Source: Alishewanella longhuensis
Lineage (GTDB): Bacteria; Pseudomonadota; Gammaproteobacteria; Enterobacterales; Alteromonadaceae
DNA length: 64,000 nt
Assembly: GCF_014653435.1 (NCBI RefSeq)
Contig: NZ_BNAO01000004.1
Location: forward strand, 4,741-68,740
Reading direction: 5' to 3'
The notes below the pieces were generated by a model, which saw nothing but the letters and a program-made list of their open reading frames with translations, was not told where the DNA came from and searched no databases. This document shows, piece by piece, positions 1 to 8,519 of the stretch. The translations under genes and the position numbers were made by a program. Every line of letters begins with the position of its first letter. The first letter of the stretch is position 1.

Positions 1-7
1 TCTTTTT

Positions 8-406
8 ATGACAACACATTCTCACACTCAGGCAGTACTACTAAAGCAACTTGGCATAGTGCCATTGGCGGCTAGGCTTAAGTTTTTTGCGCCTTTATCT
101 TCTGCCGATAACGCTCTACAAAGTGCTTCTACTACAAGCGCTGACTCTGTCGTTTGCAGCACCAGTGAGGGTAAGACTGAACTTGCGGAAAATCCACGAT
201 ATCAGGCTATCCTTGCAACGCAATTAGCTGAAGATATTAATGCGCTTTTAACGCAGACTAGGTTGAGTGATTGGCAAATTGATAGTTTAGCCAAGGATTG
301 TCAGCTCTGTGAGCAAGTACTGATAACGCCACCACTTCCTCAGTTGCAGCAAGTCGCCCTAAAACGCCAGCTTTGGCAATTATTATCTGAGCAATTGCAT
401 GATTAG
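8..406 (+). CDS. holD: DNA polymerase III psi subunit (HolD)
   Basis: Psi subunit of the DNA polymerase III clamp-loader complex. It binds chi (HolC) and links the clamp loader to SSB on lagging-strand DNA. The 132-residue length fits the family (E. coli 137). The N-terminal segment LLKQLGIVPL matches the chi-binding N terminus, and the C-terminal LKRQLWQLL helix also resembles HolD. The middle is poorly conserved, as usual for this protein. The next gene, rimI, overlaps its last 8 bases, the same holD-rimI pairing seen in enterobacteria. The start lies 7 bases inside the window, so a longer N terminus cannot be fully excluded, but the HolD-like motif begins immediately. Confidence 0.8.
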   Translation: MTTHSHTQAVLLKQLGIVPLAARLKFFAPLSSADNALQSASTTSADSVVCSTSEGKTELAENPRYQAILATQLAEDINALLTQTRLSDWQIDSLAKDCQLCEQVLITPPLPQLQQVALKRQLWQLLSEQLHD

Positions 407-845
407 CTTTCGTCCGCTAGTGCCCGCTGAAATAACGTCACTTGCTGCCATTGAGCAGGCTGCTAACCCTTATCCTTGGACTGAGGGGGTGTTTCGTTCC
501 TGTTTTGGTAGCCAATATTTTAACTACGCTTTATTGTTGGATGATGTGCTGCAAGGCTTTTATTTCGGGCAGTTTTTAGGTGTTGAAAGCCAGCTCTTTA
601 ATATCTGTGTTGCGCCTCAAGCACAAGGTAAAGGTTTTGGTAAGATGTTACTGACGCACTTTGTCGAGCAAAGCCAATTGCGTAATGCCTTAGATGCTTG
701 GTTGGAAGTGCGTGTAACGAATCAAAAGGCTATTCAGCTTTATGAGAAACTGGGTTTTATTGAAACTGGCAGACGTGCTAATTACTACACAAGTCCTCAA
801 GGTCGGGAAGATGCTATTCTGATGTGCCTGCCATTAGCGCTATAA
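399..845 (+). CDS. rimI: Ribosomal protein S18-alanine N-acetyltransferase (RimI)
   Basis: GNAT-family enzyme that acetylates the N-terminal alanine of ribosomal protein S18 using acetyl-CoA. The acetyl-CoA pyrophosphate loop is visible as QGKGFG at residues 76-81. The residues known to be catalytic in the family are in place: Glu103 in LEVRVTN and Tyr115 in AIQLYEKLGF. The 148-residue length is typical. The ATG lies inside the end of holD (8-base overlap), suggesting translational coupling. The family match is strong; the S18 substrate is known for RimI orthologues and inferred here. Confidence 0.92.
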   Translation: MISFRPLVPAEITSLAAIEQAANPYPWTEGVFRSCFGSQYFNYALLLDDVLQGFYFGQFLGVESQLFNICVAPQAQGKGFGKMLLTHFVEQSQLRNALDAWLEVRVTNQKAIQLYEKLGFIETGRRANYYTSPQGREDAILMCLPLAL

Positions 846-880
846 GTGTGAACTAATCACAGATCAGTAACAAAGGCGCT

Positions 881-908
881 GTGACCCTGCGCTAGCTGCT
901 GTTATAAT
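881..908 (+). promoter_or_regulatory. Likely sigma-70 promoter of prfC
   Basis: A perfect TATAAT (-10) at 903-908 is preceded by GTGACC at 881-886 (four of six matches to TTGACA) with a 16-base spacer. It lies about 60 bases before the prfC start, in the only sizeable gap between rimI and prfC, and probably drives prfC-argS-pdxH-tatD. Confidence 0.6.
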
Positions 909-968
909 AACCCCATTTATGATCGCGCCGGTACTCTTTACGTACGCGCCCAAATAATCTCGGAACCT

Positions 969-2555
969 ATGACAACTCAAGCTTTTAATGCGGAAGTAAA
1001 TAGCCGCCGTACCTTTGCTATTATCTCGCACCCCGATGCAGGTAAAACGACCATCACTGAAAAAGTGTTATTATTCGGACAGTTAATCCAAAAGGCCGGT
1101 ACGGTAAAGGGTAAAAAGTCTGGCCAGTATGCTACCTCTGACTGGATGGAGATGGAGAAAGAGCGGGGCATCTCGGTAACCACCTCTGTGATGCAGTTCC
1201 CCTATAATGATTGCCTGGTTAATTTATTAGATACCCCAGGCCACGAAGACTTCTCAGAAGATACTTACCGAACCCTTACCGCGGTTGATTCGTGCTTAAT
1301 GGTCATTGACGGCGCGAAAGGCGTAGAAGATCGTACCATTAAGCTGATGGAAGTGACGCGGCTGCGTGATACACCTATTATTACCTTTATGAATAAGATG
1401 GACCGGGACATCCGTGATCCGGTTGATTTATTAGATGAAGTGGAAAGTGTTTTAAAGATCGCGTGTGCGCCGATAACCTGGCCAATCGCTTCAGGTAAAG
1501 AGTTTAAGGGCGTTTATCATATTCTGCGTGATGAAGTGATTTTGTATAAATCCGGTATGGGGCACACCATTCAGGACGTTGATATTATTAAAGGGCTTAA
1601 CAATCCTGAGCTTGATCAGCGTATTGGTTATTATGCCCAGCAACTACGCGATGAAATGGAATTGGTGCAAGGTGCCAGCCATGAATTTGATCGCGAGCTG
1701 TTTTTAAAAGGGGAATTAACCCCAGTATTTTTTGGTACTGCTTTAGGCAACTTTGGTGTGGACCATATGCTTAACGGTTTAACCGACTGGGCACCGGCCC
1801 CGCAAGCGCGGGCTACCGATACCCGTACCGTTGAACCAAGCGAAGCGAGTTTCAGTGGCTTTGTTTTTAAAATTCAGGCCAATATGGATCCTAAGCATCG
1901 TGACCGCGTTGCCTTTTTACGTATTGTTTCAGGCAAATATGAAAAGGGCATGAAAGTTCGTCATGTGCGTATTGGCAAAGATGTGCTTATTCCACAGGCG
2001 CTAACCTTTTTAGCCGGTGATCGTGAGCACTTAGAAGAAGCCTATGCTGGTGATATTATTGGTTTACATAACCATGGCACCATCAAAATTGGTGATACCT
2101 TTACTACCGGCGAGAATATGCAATTTACCGGTATTCCTAACTTCGCCCCAGAGCTATTCCGCCGTATTCGGTTACGCGATCCGTTAAAGCAAAAGCAATT
2201 ACTAAAAGGCTTAGTGCAATTATCAGAAGAAGGTGCTGTACAGGTATTCCGGCCCTTAGATAATAACGATCTCATTGTCGGTGCGGTTGGGGTGCTACAG
2301 TTTGATGTAGTAGTGCACCGCTTAAAATCCGAATATAACGTGGATGCGCTGTACGAGAGCGTTAACGTTAGCACCGCTCGTTGGGTATATTCTGATGATG
2401 CTAAGGCCTTACAGGAATTCCAAAACAAAGCCAGTAACAACCTGGCGCTTGACGGCGGTGATAACCTTACCTATATAGCGCCCACCATGGTTAACCTTAA
2501 CCTAGCAATGGAACGTTACCCGAAAATCAAATTCTTTAAAACCCGTGAGCACTAA
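969..2555 (+). CDS. prfC: Peptide chain release factor 3 (RF3)
   Basis: Translational GTPase that recycles release factors RF1 and RF2 from the ribosome after peptide release. The 528-residue length matches E. coli RF3 (529). The G1 loop SHPDAGKTT lies at residues 20-28; the G3 motif DTPGHEDF and G4 motif NKMDRD follow. The switch I segment [15 protein letters not shown] is the RF3 form rather than the EF-G form. argS follows after 12 bases, so both are probably on one transcript. Confidence 0.97.
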   Translation: MTTQAFNAEVNSRRTFAIISHPDAGKTTITEKVLLFGQLIQKAGTVKGKKSGQYATSDWMEMEKERGISVTTSVMQFPYNDCLVNLLDTPGHEDFSEDTYRTLTAVDSCLMVIDGAKGVEDRTIKLMEVTRLRDTPIITFMNKMDRDIRDPVDLLDEVESVLKIACAPITWPIASGKEFKGVYHILRDEVILYKSGMGHTIQDVDIIKGLNNPELDQRIGYYAQQLRDEMELVQGASHEFDRELFLKGELTPVFFGTALGNFGVDHMLNGLTDWAPAPQARATDTRTVEPSEASFSGFVFKIQANMDPKHRDRVAFLRIVSGKYEKGMKVRHVRIGKDVLIPQALTFLAGDREHLEEAYAGDIIGLHNHGTIKIGDTFTTGENMQFTGIPNFAPELFRRIRLRDPLKQKQLLKGLVQLSEEGAVQVFRPLDNNDLIVGAVGVLQFDVVVHRLKSEYNVDALYESVNVSTARWVYSDDAKALQEFQNKASNNLALDGGDNLTYIAPTMVNLNLAMERYPKIKFFKTREH

Positions 2556-2567
2556 CAGGTTAGGTCA

Positions 2568-4307
2568 ATGAATATTAAACAACTTTTAACAGAGAAAACC
2601 CTAGCTGCTTTTGCGCAGTTGGGCTTACCGGAAGGCACTAACCCAGCGGTAACGCAAAGCACTCGCGTAGAGTTTGGCGATTACCAAATTAACGGTGCCA
2701 TGGGCGCAGCCAAGCAATTAAAAACCAATCCCCGCCAGTTAGCGCAGCAGTTGGTTGAACTGTTAGATCTTAACGAGCTGGCCGACAAGGTCGAAATTGC
2801 TGGCCCGGGTTTTATTAATGTCACCTTAAAAGCCGACTGGCTAGCCAAACAGCTTAGTGTTGCCGCCACCGATGCTCGCTTAGGCGTAAGTCAGAATCCG
2901 GCACCGCAAACCGTTGTTGTGGACTATTCAGCGCCTAATCTAGCGAAAGAAATGCACGTTGGTCATTTACGCTCAACCATTATTGGTGATGCCGTGGTGC
3001 GCAGCTTGGAATTCTGGGGCGATAAAGTGATTCGGCAGAATCATATGGGCGACTGGGGGACCCAGTTTGGTATGCTGATTGCCCATTTAGAAGATAAGCT
3101 GGCCGAGGGCGTAGACTTAGAAAGCGTTGCGCTGGCTGACTTGGAAGATTTTTATCGCGCTGCGAAAAAACGCTTTGATGATGAAGCAGGCTTTGCTGAT
3201 AAATCGCGGGACTATGTGGTCAAGCTACAAAGCGGCGATGCACATTGTCAAAAACTCTGGCAGCTGTTTATTGATACCTCGGTAAAACACAGTAATGAGG
3301 TTTATCAAAAGCTTAACGTGACGCTGACCGATAACGATATCAAGCCAGAAAGTGCCTATAACAGCATGTTACAGCCGATAGTGGATCAATTGCTTGCGCA
3401 AGAGATCGCGGTAGAAGATCAAGGCGCTTTAGTGGTGTTTTTGCAGGAACTAGCCGATAAAGAAGGTAATCCTTCGCCTTTTATTATCCAGAAAACCGGC
3501 GGTGGCTTTTTGTATGCCACTACCGATTTAGCGGCTTGTAAATACCGCAGTATTGAATTGAATGCTGATCGCATTGTCATTTTTACCGATGCGCGGCAGG
3601 CACTGCACTTTAAACAAATAGAAATTACCGCCCGTAAAGCGGGTTTATTAGCGGATAACACCCGCTATGATCATTGCCCCTTTGGCACCATGATGGGCGA
3701 AGATGGTAAGCCGTTTAAAACCCGTACTGGTGGCACGGTTAAGCTGGCCGAATTACTGGAAGAAGCGGTAGTGCGCGCTGAAGCGGTGGTAAAAGAAAAA
3801 GCGACTGATTTATCGGATACGGAAATTGCCGAAATTGCCCGTAAGGTCGGTATTGGCGCTGTGAAGTTTGCCGATTTATCAAAAAACCGTACCAGCGATT
3901 ATATCTTTAGCTGGGATGCCATGCTAAGTTTTGAAGGCGCAACCGCCCCTTATTTACAGTATGCTTATACCCGGGTACGCAGTATTTTACGTAAAGCTGA
4001 AGTGGCTGACGACTTTAACGCGGCTATTGTTATTAGTGCCGAGCAGGAAAAGCAATTAGCGGTAAAACTACTGCGCTTTGAAGAAACTCTGCAACAGGTG
4101 ATTAGAGATGCGCAGCCAAACTTGCTCTGTAATTATTTATACGAGCTGGCCAGTTTATTTATGACCTTTTACGAAGCCTGTCCAATCTTAAAAGAAGGGG
4201 TTGAACCAGCCGAGCGTAACAGCCGTTTAATGCTAAGTATTTTAAGCGCTAAGCTCTTAGCACAAGGCCTGGATTTACTGGGTATTGAAGTAATGGAACG
4301 GATGTAA
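2568..4307 (+). CDS. argS: Arginyl-tRNA synthetase
   Basis: Class I synthetase that charges tRNA-Arg in the cytoplasm. The N-terminal Add1-like domain covers about residues 1-105. The HIGH signature appears as HVGH at 130-133 in the motif [17 protein letters not shown]. As in most ArgRS enzymes there is no canonical KMSKS; the equivalent region is near [14 protein letters not shown]. The C-terminal anticodon-binding helical domain (DALR type) ends in ELLGIEV-type sequence, here [12 protein letters not shown]. The 579-residue length is normal. It lies between prfC and pdxH with very short gaps, indicating an operon. Confidence 0.97.
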   Translation: MNIKQLLTEKTLAAFAQLGLPEGTNPAVTQSTRVEFGDYQINGAMGAAKQLKTNPRQLAQQLVELLDLNELADKVEIAGPGFINVTLKADWLAKQLSVAATDARLGVSQNPAPQTVVVDYSAPNLAKEMHVGHLRSTIIGDAVVRSLEFWGDKVIRQNHMGDWGTQFGMLIAHLEDKLAEGVDLESVALADLEDFYRAAKKRFDDEAGFADKSRDYVVKLQSGDAHCQKLWQLFIDTSVKHSNEVYQKLNVTLTDNDIKPESAYNSMLQPIVDQLLAQEIAVEDQGALVVFLQELADKEGNPSPFIIQKTGGGFLYATTDLAACKYRSIELNADRIVIFTDARQALHFKQIEITARKAGLLADNTRYDHCPFGTMMGEDGKPFKTRTGGTVKLAELLEEAVVRAEAVVKEKATDLSDTEIAEIARKVGIGAVKFADLSKNRTSDYIFSWDAMLSFEGATAPYLQYAYTRVRSILRKAEVADDFNAAIVISAEQEKQLAVKLLRFEETLQQVIRDAQPNLLCNYLYELASLFMTFYEACPILKEGVEPAERNSRLMLSILSAKLLAQGLDLLGIEVMERM

Positions 4308-4308
4308 C

Positions 4309-4944
4309 ATGAAAATAGACGCAATTCGCCGCAGTTATACCAAAGATAAACTGGATTTGGATAAACTTAATGCTGATCCGATAGCGCAGTTTGAGCTATG
4401 GCTAAAAGATGCCATAGCCGCTGAGCTACCCGATCCCACGGCGATGTGCGTTGCTACCGTCGATAGCAGCGGCCAGCCGTCACAGCGCCTGGTATTGCTA
4501 AAAGACGTAACTAGTGAAGGCTTCACTTTTTACACGAACCTTGGTAGCCGTAAAGCGTCTGAGCTGTCGGAAAATCCAAAAGTCAGTTTGCATTTCCCCT
4601 GGCATCCGTTGGAGCGGCAAGTGATTGTTTATGGCACGGCTGAGCGGGTATCCAATACGCAGGTGATGAAGTACTTTTTATCACGCCCCAAAGAGAGCCA
4701 ATTAGCTGCCTGGGCCTCTGAGCAAAGCCGGCCCATCTCAACCCGGCAAGCACTGATGCAAAAATTTGCCGAGATTAAGCACAAGTTTGAACATGGCGAA
4801 GTACCACTGCCTTCATTTTGGGGCGGTTTTTTAATACGCCCGCAGCAAATTGAATTCTGGCAAGGTGGGGAACATCGCTTACATGATCGCTTTATGTATA
4901 AAAAAAGCGAAAGTGGCTGGCAGATTGAACGCCTCTGCCCCTAA
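4309..4944 (+). CDS. pdxH: Pyridoxine/pyridoxamine 5'-phosphate oxidase
   Basis: FMN-dependent oxidase that converts pyridoxine or pyridoxamine 5'-phosphate to pyridoxal 5'-phosphate, the last step of vitamin B6 synthesis and salvage. The N-terminal segment [10 protein letters not shown], the FMN/substrate segment SQRLVLLKD, and the C-terminal PxxxEFWQG..RLHDR motif are all present. The 211 residues compare with 218 in E. coli. Its ATG comes one base after the argS stop, so it is co-transcribed and probably coupled to argS. Confidence 0.97.
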   Translation: MKIDAIRRSYTKDKLDLDKLNADPIAQFELWLKDAIAAELPDPTAMCVATVDSSGQPSQRLVLLKDVTSEGFTFYTNLGSRKASELSENPKVSLHFPWHPLERQVIVYGTAERVSNTQVMKYFLSRPKESQLAAWASEQSRPISTRQALMQKFAEIKHKFEHGEVPLPSFWGGFLIRPQQIEFWQGGEHRLHDRFMYKKSESGWQIERLCP

Positions 4945-4963
4945 GTCTTGCCTTTAAGTAAGA

Positions 4964-5788
4964 ATGAACACGCCGATAAACACTAGTACTTCACGGCAGG
5001 CTGTTAGCAATGACAACCTGTGTCTTTTTGATACGCACTGTCACCTTAACTTAGCGCCACTTGCGACAGAACCTTTCGTTTACTTTCAGCAGGCAGTAGA
5101 CGTGGGCGTTAATGCCTTGCTGATCCCTGCAGTAGAACAGGCCAATTGGCAACGTTTACTAGTGTGGCGGCAACAGCAAGCTAATTGGCATATTGCACTA
5201 GGGGTACATCCTTGGTGGGCGGACGCTGAGCCTTTGACTGTGCTAACTGAACTCGAACGTCTGCTACAAACGCAGACAGAGCAGATTGCTGCCGTAGGTG
5301 AAATTGGGCTGGATTTTGCACTTGCAGAAGAGACCTTCGCTAAACAACAACAATTTTTTAGTGCTCAGCTCGCATTAGCCAAGCAATATCGCAAACCGGT
5401 GATTTTGCATCATCGTAAAAGCCAGCCAGCCTTGCTGGCCGAGCTAAAACGGCAGCAGTTTACTGAAGGCGGCATTTTGCATGCTTTCTCTGGCAGTCAG
5501 CAACAGGCAATGGCTTTTATTGATTTGGGTTTCAAGCTTGGGATTGGCGGTACTATCACGTACCCGAGATCTGAGAAAACCCGCAACGCAGTAACTAAGC
5601 TGCCGTTAAGTGCACTGGTATTAGAGACCGATGCACCAGCTATGCCGCTTAATGGCTTTCAGGGACAGGCAAACACCCCGGCGCAGTTGCTGGCGGTATT
5701 TAATGCTTTGTCTGAGTTAAGAGTCGAGCCAGCTGCACAGCTCGCAGCGGCTCTATGGCAGAATAGCCATACCGTACTGCGGTTATAG
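4964..5788 (+). CDS. TatD-family metal-dependent hydrolase
   Basis: TIM-barrel metallohydrolase of the TatD deoxyribonuclease family. Metal ligands typical of the family are visible: DTHCHL (His25, His27), Glu in VGEIGLDF, HHRKSQ, HAFSGS and the late Asp in LETDAP. At 274 residues it is closest in style to the YjjV branch, but assigning TatD, YcfH or YjjV is not safe by eye. It is the last gene of the prfC-argS-pdxH run, 19 bases after pdxH. The first 20 residues precede the conserved core, so a later start is possible, though none is obvious. Confidence 0.85.
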   Translation: MNTPINTSTSRQAVSNDNLCLFDTHCHLNLAPLATEPFVYFQQAVDVGVNALLIPAVEQANWQRLLVWRQQQANWHIALGVHPWWADAEPLTVLTELERLLQTQTEQIAAVGEIGLDFALAEETFAKQQQFFSAQLALAKQYRKPVILHHRKSQPALLAELKRQQFTEGGILHAFSGSQQQAMAFIDLGFKLGIGGTITYPRSEKTRNAVTKLPLSALVLETDAPAMPLNGFQGQANTPAQLLAVFNALSELRVEPAAQLAAALWQNSHTVLRL

Positions 5789-5887
5789 GGCGCAGTCGCT
5801 TACATGTTCCCCACCAAAATTCATATCTGGTCGTATCTTTATGCGTAGCCCGCAGCGTAATAAAAATTAGCTGAGTTACAAGCAATA

Positions 5888-6478
5888 TCAGGCTGGAGGT
5901 GGTAACCGTCTATAGCGCTGATTAAGCCGGTAAAAGCTGCGCTTTAATAGCATAGTGACTGCGCCAGCTAACAACAAAAGCCCCAACATTTGCTGCATAA
6001 GTTGTTGCCAGTAACTATAGCCAGGAAATAAGCTTTGGTCATGCAATAAGCTTATTTTCATATAGCCTAGTAGCTGCTCGTTTACCCGAATCTCCTGCAC
6101 CATCGGGATCAGTGGCAGTTGTTGATCTGGTCGATACAACAAGCGCGCCGCGGTATTCGCTTCTGACCAGCTAAGGCGCACACCATTGGCATCATACACT
6201 ACCACATCATGTAAGAATGGGTTCTCGGCGATATGCTGGGTTAACTGGCTTAAGCCTTCAAGTTGGTCATTTTCCAGTAAGTAACCTGCAGTGTGTGACA
6301 AGGCTGTAAGGGTTTCACGCATCAGCAGTTGGTTCTGCTGCTGTAACACCCTTTGTCCTTCTGCTCTGGCATCAACCCAACTATGCAGGATAAACCAGAT
6401 CCCCAATACCGCTATTGCCAGCTGTAATAAGGTAATAAAACTTGAATATCGATGACCAGATACGCTATGGTGCTGCAT
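5888..6478 (-). CDS. ytjB: YtjB/Smp (AhpA) family inner-membrane protein
   Basis: Small inner-membrane protein of the SMP_2/YtjB family. In related genera a homologue (AhpA) affects haemolysin expression; the molecular function is unknown. There is one N-terminal membrane segment (about residues 14-34), a periplasmic stretch, then a second membrane segment near 163-183 followed by an Arg-rich tail. The 196-residue length fits. It is transcribed divergently from serB, exactly as in E. coli, which supports the assignment beyond its modest sequence conservation. Confidence 0.75.
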   Translation of the reverse strand: MQHHSVSGHRYSSFITLLQLAIAVLGIWFILHSWVDARAEGQRVLQQQNQLLMRETLTALSHTAGYLLENDQLEGLSQLTQHIAENPFLHDVVVYDANGVRLSWSEANTAARLLYRPDQQLPLIPMVQEIRVNEQLLGYMKISLLHDQSLFPGYSYWQQLMQQMLGLLLLAGAVTMLLKRSFYRLNQRYRRLPPPA

Positions 6479-6568
6479 ATTTTAAACCATAAAATGAATA
6501 CTGGCAGGCAAGTGCTGCAAAGGGTATAGCATGCCATGCTCATTCAGTTAAGTATAGGGTAGACCATC

Positions 6569-7594
6569 TTGATCGCTAATCCACAATCGCCGCGGGCAAT
6601 AGAGTCTTTTACTATAACGCCATTATCTCTGCTAAAACAACAGAGTGGTGAGTTGCTTCTTAACTGGCAACAACAGCAAGCAGTAGACTTGAGTGCCAGT
6701 AAGCAATGGCAGGCCACTGCGCCAAGTCTGGTTTGCTTTGGTGGTGACTTTAGTTGGCACAAGCTAGAGCAAATACTAAAACAATTGGCAGTTAAGGATG
6801 GTGAGGTGTTGTTACGGTTGTGGCAGCCTTTAGCCGAATTGCCGGCAGCTATTGCTATTCAAACTGCGGGATTATCTGCACCGGCACAGCCTATATTAAC
6901 AGCGCTTGCTGCGGAACTGGATTGTCAGCTTGTGTATTTAGCTCAGCCTCCCACCTTGGTTACTCCCGGTTTATTGGTTATGGATATGGACTCTACCGCT
7001 ATTCAGATTGAATGTATTGATGAAATAGCCAAGCTAGCGGGGGTTGGTGAACAAGTCGCGGCGGTTACCGCCCGGGCAATGAATGGCGAATTAGATTTTG
7101 CACAGAGCTTACGCCAGCGAGTTGCCGCTCTGGCTGGTGCACCGGAATCTGTGCTTGCTGAAGTATTAGCAACCTTACCCTTAATGCCAGGCTTGGAAGC
7201 GCTTGTCGCTTATTTACAACAGCATGGCTGGCGTATTGCGATTGCCTCTGGTGGTTTTACTTATTTTACTGCCGCGTTGCAGCAGCAACTGAAGTTAGAT
7301 GCTACTTTTGCCAATCAGTTGGAGATTGTTGATGGCAAGCTAACCGGGCAGGTATTAGGTGACATTGTGGACGCTAATCGTAAAGCTCAAGTGGTCGAGG
7401 AGTTGGCGGAACGTTATCAAATAGCAAGATCGCAAACTGTAGCGATTGGTGATGGTGCGAATGACTTGCCCATGTTGGCCCGAGCTACCTTAGGGGTAGC
7501 TTTTCATGCCAAGCCTAAAGTACAGGCAGCTGCAAAAGCCGCTATTACCCAAGGTAGTTTGTTGCAATTACTGTATTTGGTATCACCTACGTGA
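6569..7594 (+). CDS. serB: Phosphoserine phosphatase
   Basis: HAD-family phosphatase that removes phosphate from L-phosphoserine in the last step of serine synthesis. HAD motif I is DMDSTAIQIE, with the nucleophile Asp139 and Asp141; motif II is the Ser in ASGGFTYF; motif III is the late Lys with GDGANDLPML. The N-terminal 130 residues form the regulatory domain typical of gamma-proteobacterial SerB. The start is a TTG: an in-frame stop lies just upstream (6560-6562), there is no ATG before the catalytic motif, and GGG sits about 9 bases before the TTG. The next gene overlaps by 4 bases (GTGA). Confidence 0.93.
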   Translation: MIANPQSPRAIESFTITPLSLLKQQSGELLLNWQQQQAVDLSASKQWQATAPSLVCFGGDFSWHKLEQILKQLAVKDGEVLLRLWQPLAELPAAIAIQTAGLSAPAQPILTALAAELDCQLVYLAQPPTLVTPGLLVMDMDSTAIQIECIDEIAKLAGVGEQVAAVTARAMNGELDFAQSLRQRVAALAGAPESVLAEVLATLPLMPGLEALVAYLQQHGWRIAIASGGFTYFTAALQQQLKLDATFANQLEIVDGKLTGQVLGDIVDANRKAQVVEELAERYQIARSQTVAIGDGANDLPMLARATLGVAFHAKPKVQAAAKAAITQGSLLQLLYLVSPT

Positions 7595-8499
7595 AACATC
7601 AGCAACATTCGTTGTTTGTTGATTTACAGGCTTATCAGCTGCATGTAAGGCAACTTACGCCCTTGCAGCCTGCAATTGCCCCTGTACTGTATTTGCATGG
7701 TGCTGTAGAGAACGGCCGAATTTTTTACAGTTACACTGGCAAAGGCTTGGCGGGTTACTTAGCCGATCAAGGCTTTGTTGGCTATGCAGCAGATTTTGCC
7801 GGGCGCGGCATGTCACAGCCATCACTTGATACTGGCCTACAGCAAAGCCAACAGCAGCTGATTTGTCAGGATATTCCAGCCTTAATTGAGTATGTTTATG
7901 CGCAGCATCAACAGCCAATTATTATCGTTTGTCATTCTTGGGGAGGTGTGGTGGCAGCTGCTAGCCTGGCGCGTTTTCCTCATTTATTGGACAAGGTGAA
8001 AGCGAAAATTTGTTTCGGTACCAAGAGAGTGATTAAGGGGCGCTCGTTGGAGCGTCTGCTAAAAATTAATTTAATCTGGAACAAATTGGCCCCTTGGTTA
8101 GGGCAGCGTTTGGGGTATGTGCCGGCAAAGCGCTGGCGCTTTGGTGCCGACAATGAACCTTTACAGTTTTTGCGTGACACCATTGCCTGGATTAACGGTG
8201 CCCCCTTTGTGGATTGTTGTGATAATTTTGATTACCAACAGGCCTGTTTAGCGGCATCTTGGCCTGCTATTTGGCATTTTGCAGCAAAGAAGGATAGGGT
8301 GCTAGGGCATCCTGATGATGTGTTAGCCTTTATCAACGAAGCGAGCCAGCAACAAGCCCGTTTTAGTCTACTGGGTAAGCAATATGGTTACTCGCAAGAT
8401 TATGATCATATATCAATGCTCACCCACCCAGCCGCTAACAAAGAGCACTTTAGCGATTTAGTTCAGTGGCTTAAAAATTTGTATCAACGCAACCTTTGA
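7591..8499 (+). CDS. Alpha/beta hydrolase
   Basis: Alpha/beta-hydrolase-fold enzyme of unknown substrate. The oxyanion segment is HGAVENGR, the nucleophile elbow is CHSWGG with Ser116, and a late His (YDHISML) completes a plausible triad. The 302 residues have no signal peptide, so it is probably cytoplasmic. The GTG start overlaps the serB stop codon (GTGA), so translation is likely coupled to serB. Nothing indicates whether it acts in serine metabolism; esterase or lipase activity is a family-level guess only. Confidence 0.8.
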   Translation: MKHQQHSLFVDLQAYQLHVRQLTPLQPAIAPVLYLHGAVENGRIFYSYTGKGLAGYLADQGFVGYAADFAGRGMSQPSLDTGLQQSQQQLICQDIPALIEYVYAQHQQPIIIVCHSWGGVVAAASLARFPHLLDKVKAKICFGTKRVIKGRSLERLLKINLIWNKLAPWLGQRLGYVPAKRWRFGADNEPLQFLRDTIAWINGAPFVDCCDNFDYQQACLAASWPAIWHFAAKKDRVLGHPDDVLAFINEASQQQARFSLLGKQYGYSQDYDHISMLTHPAANKEHFSDLVQWLKNLYQRNL

Positions 8500-8519
8500 T
8501 AATTTACATGCTTAGCAAG

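Noticed and set aside
977-1183. Minus-strand open frame inside prfC
   Set aside because: Shadow of a strongly conserved gene; no family resemblance and no start signals.
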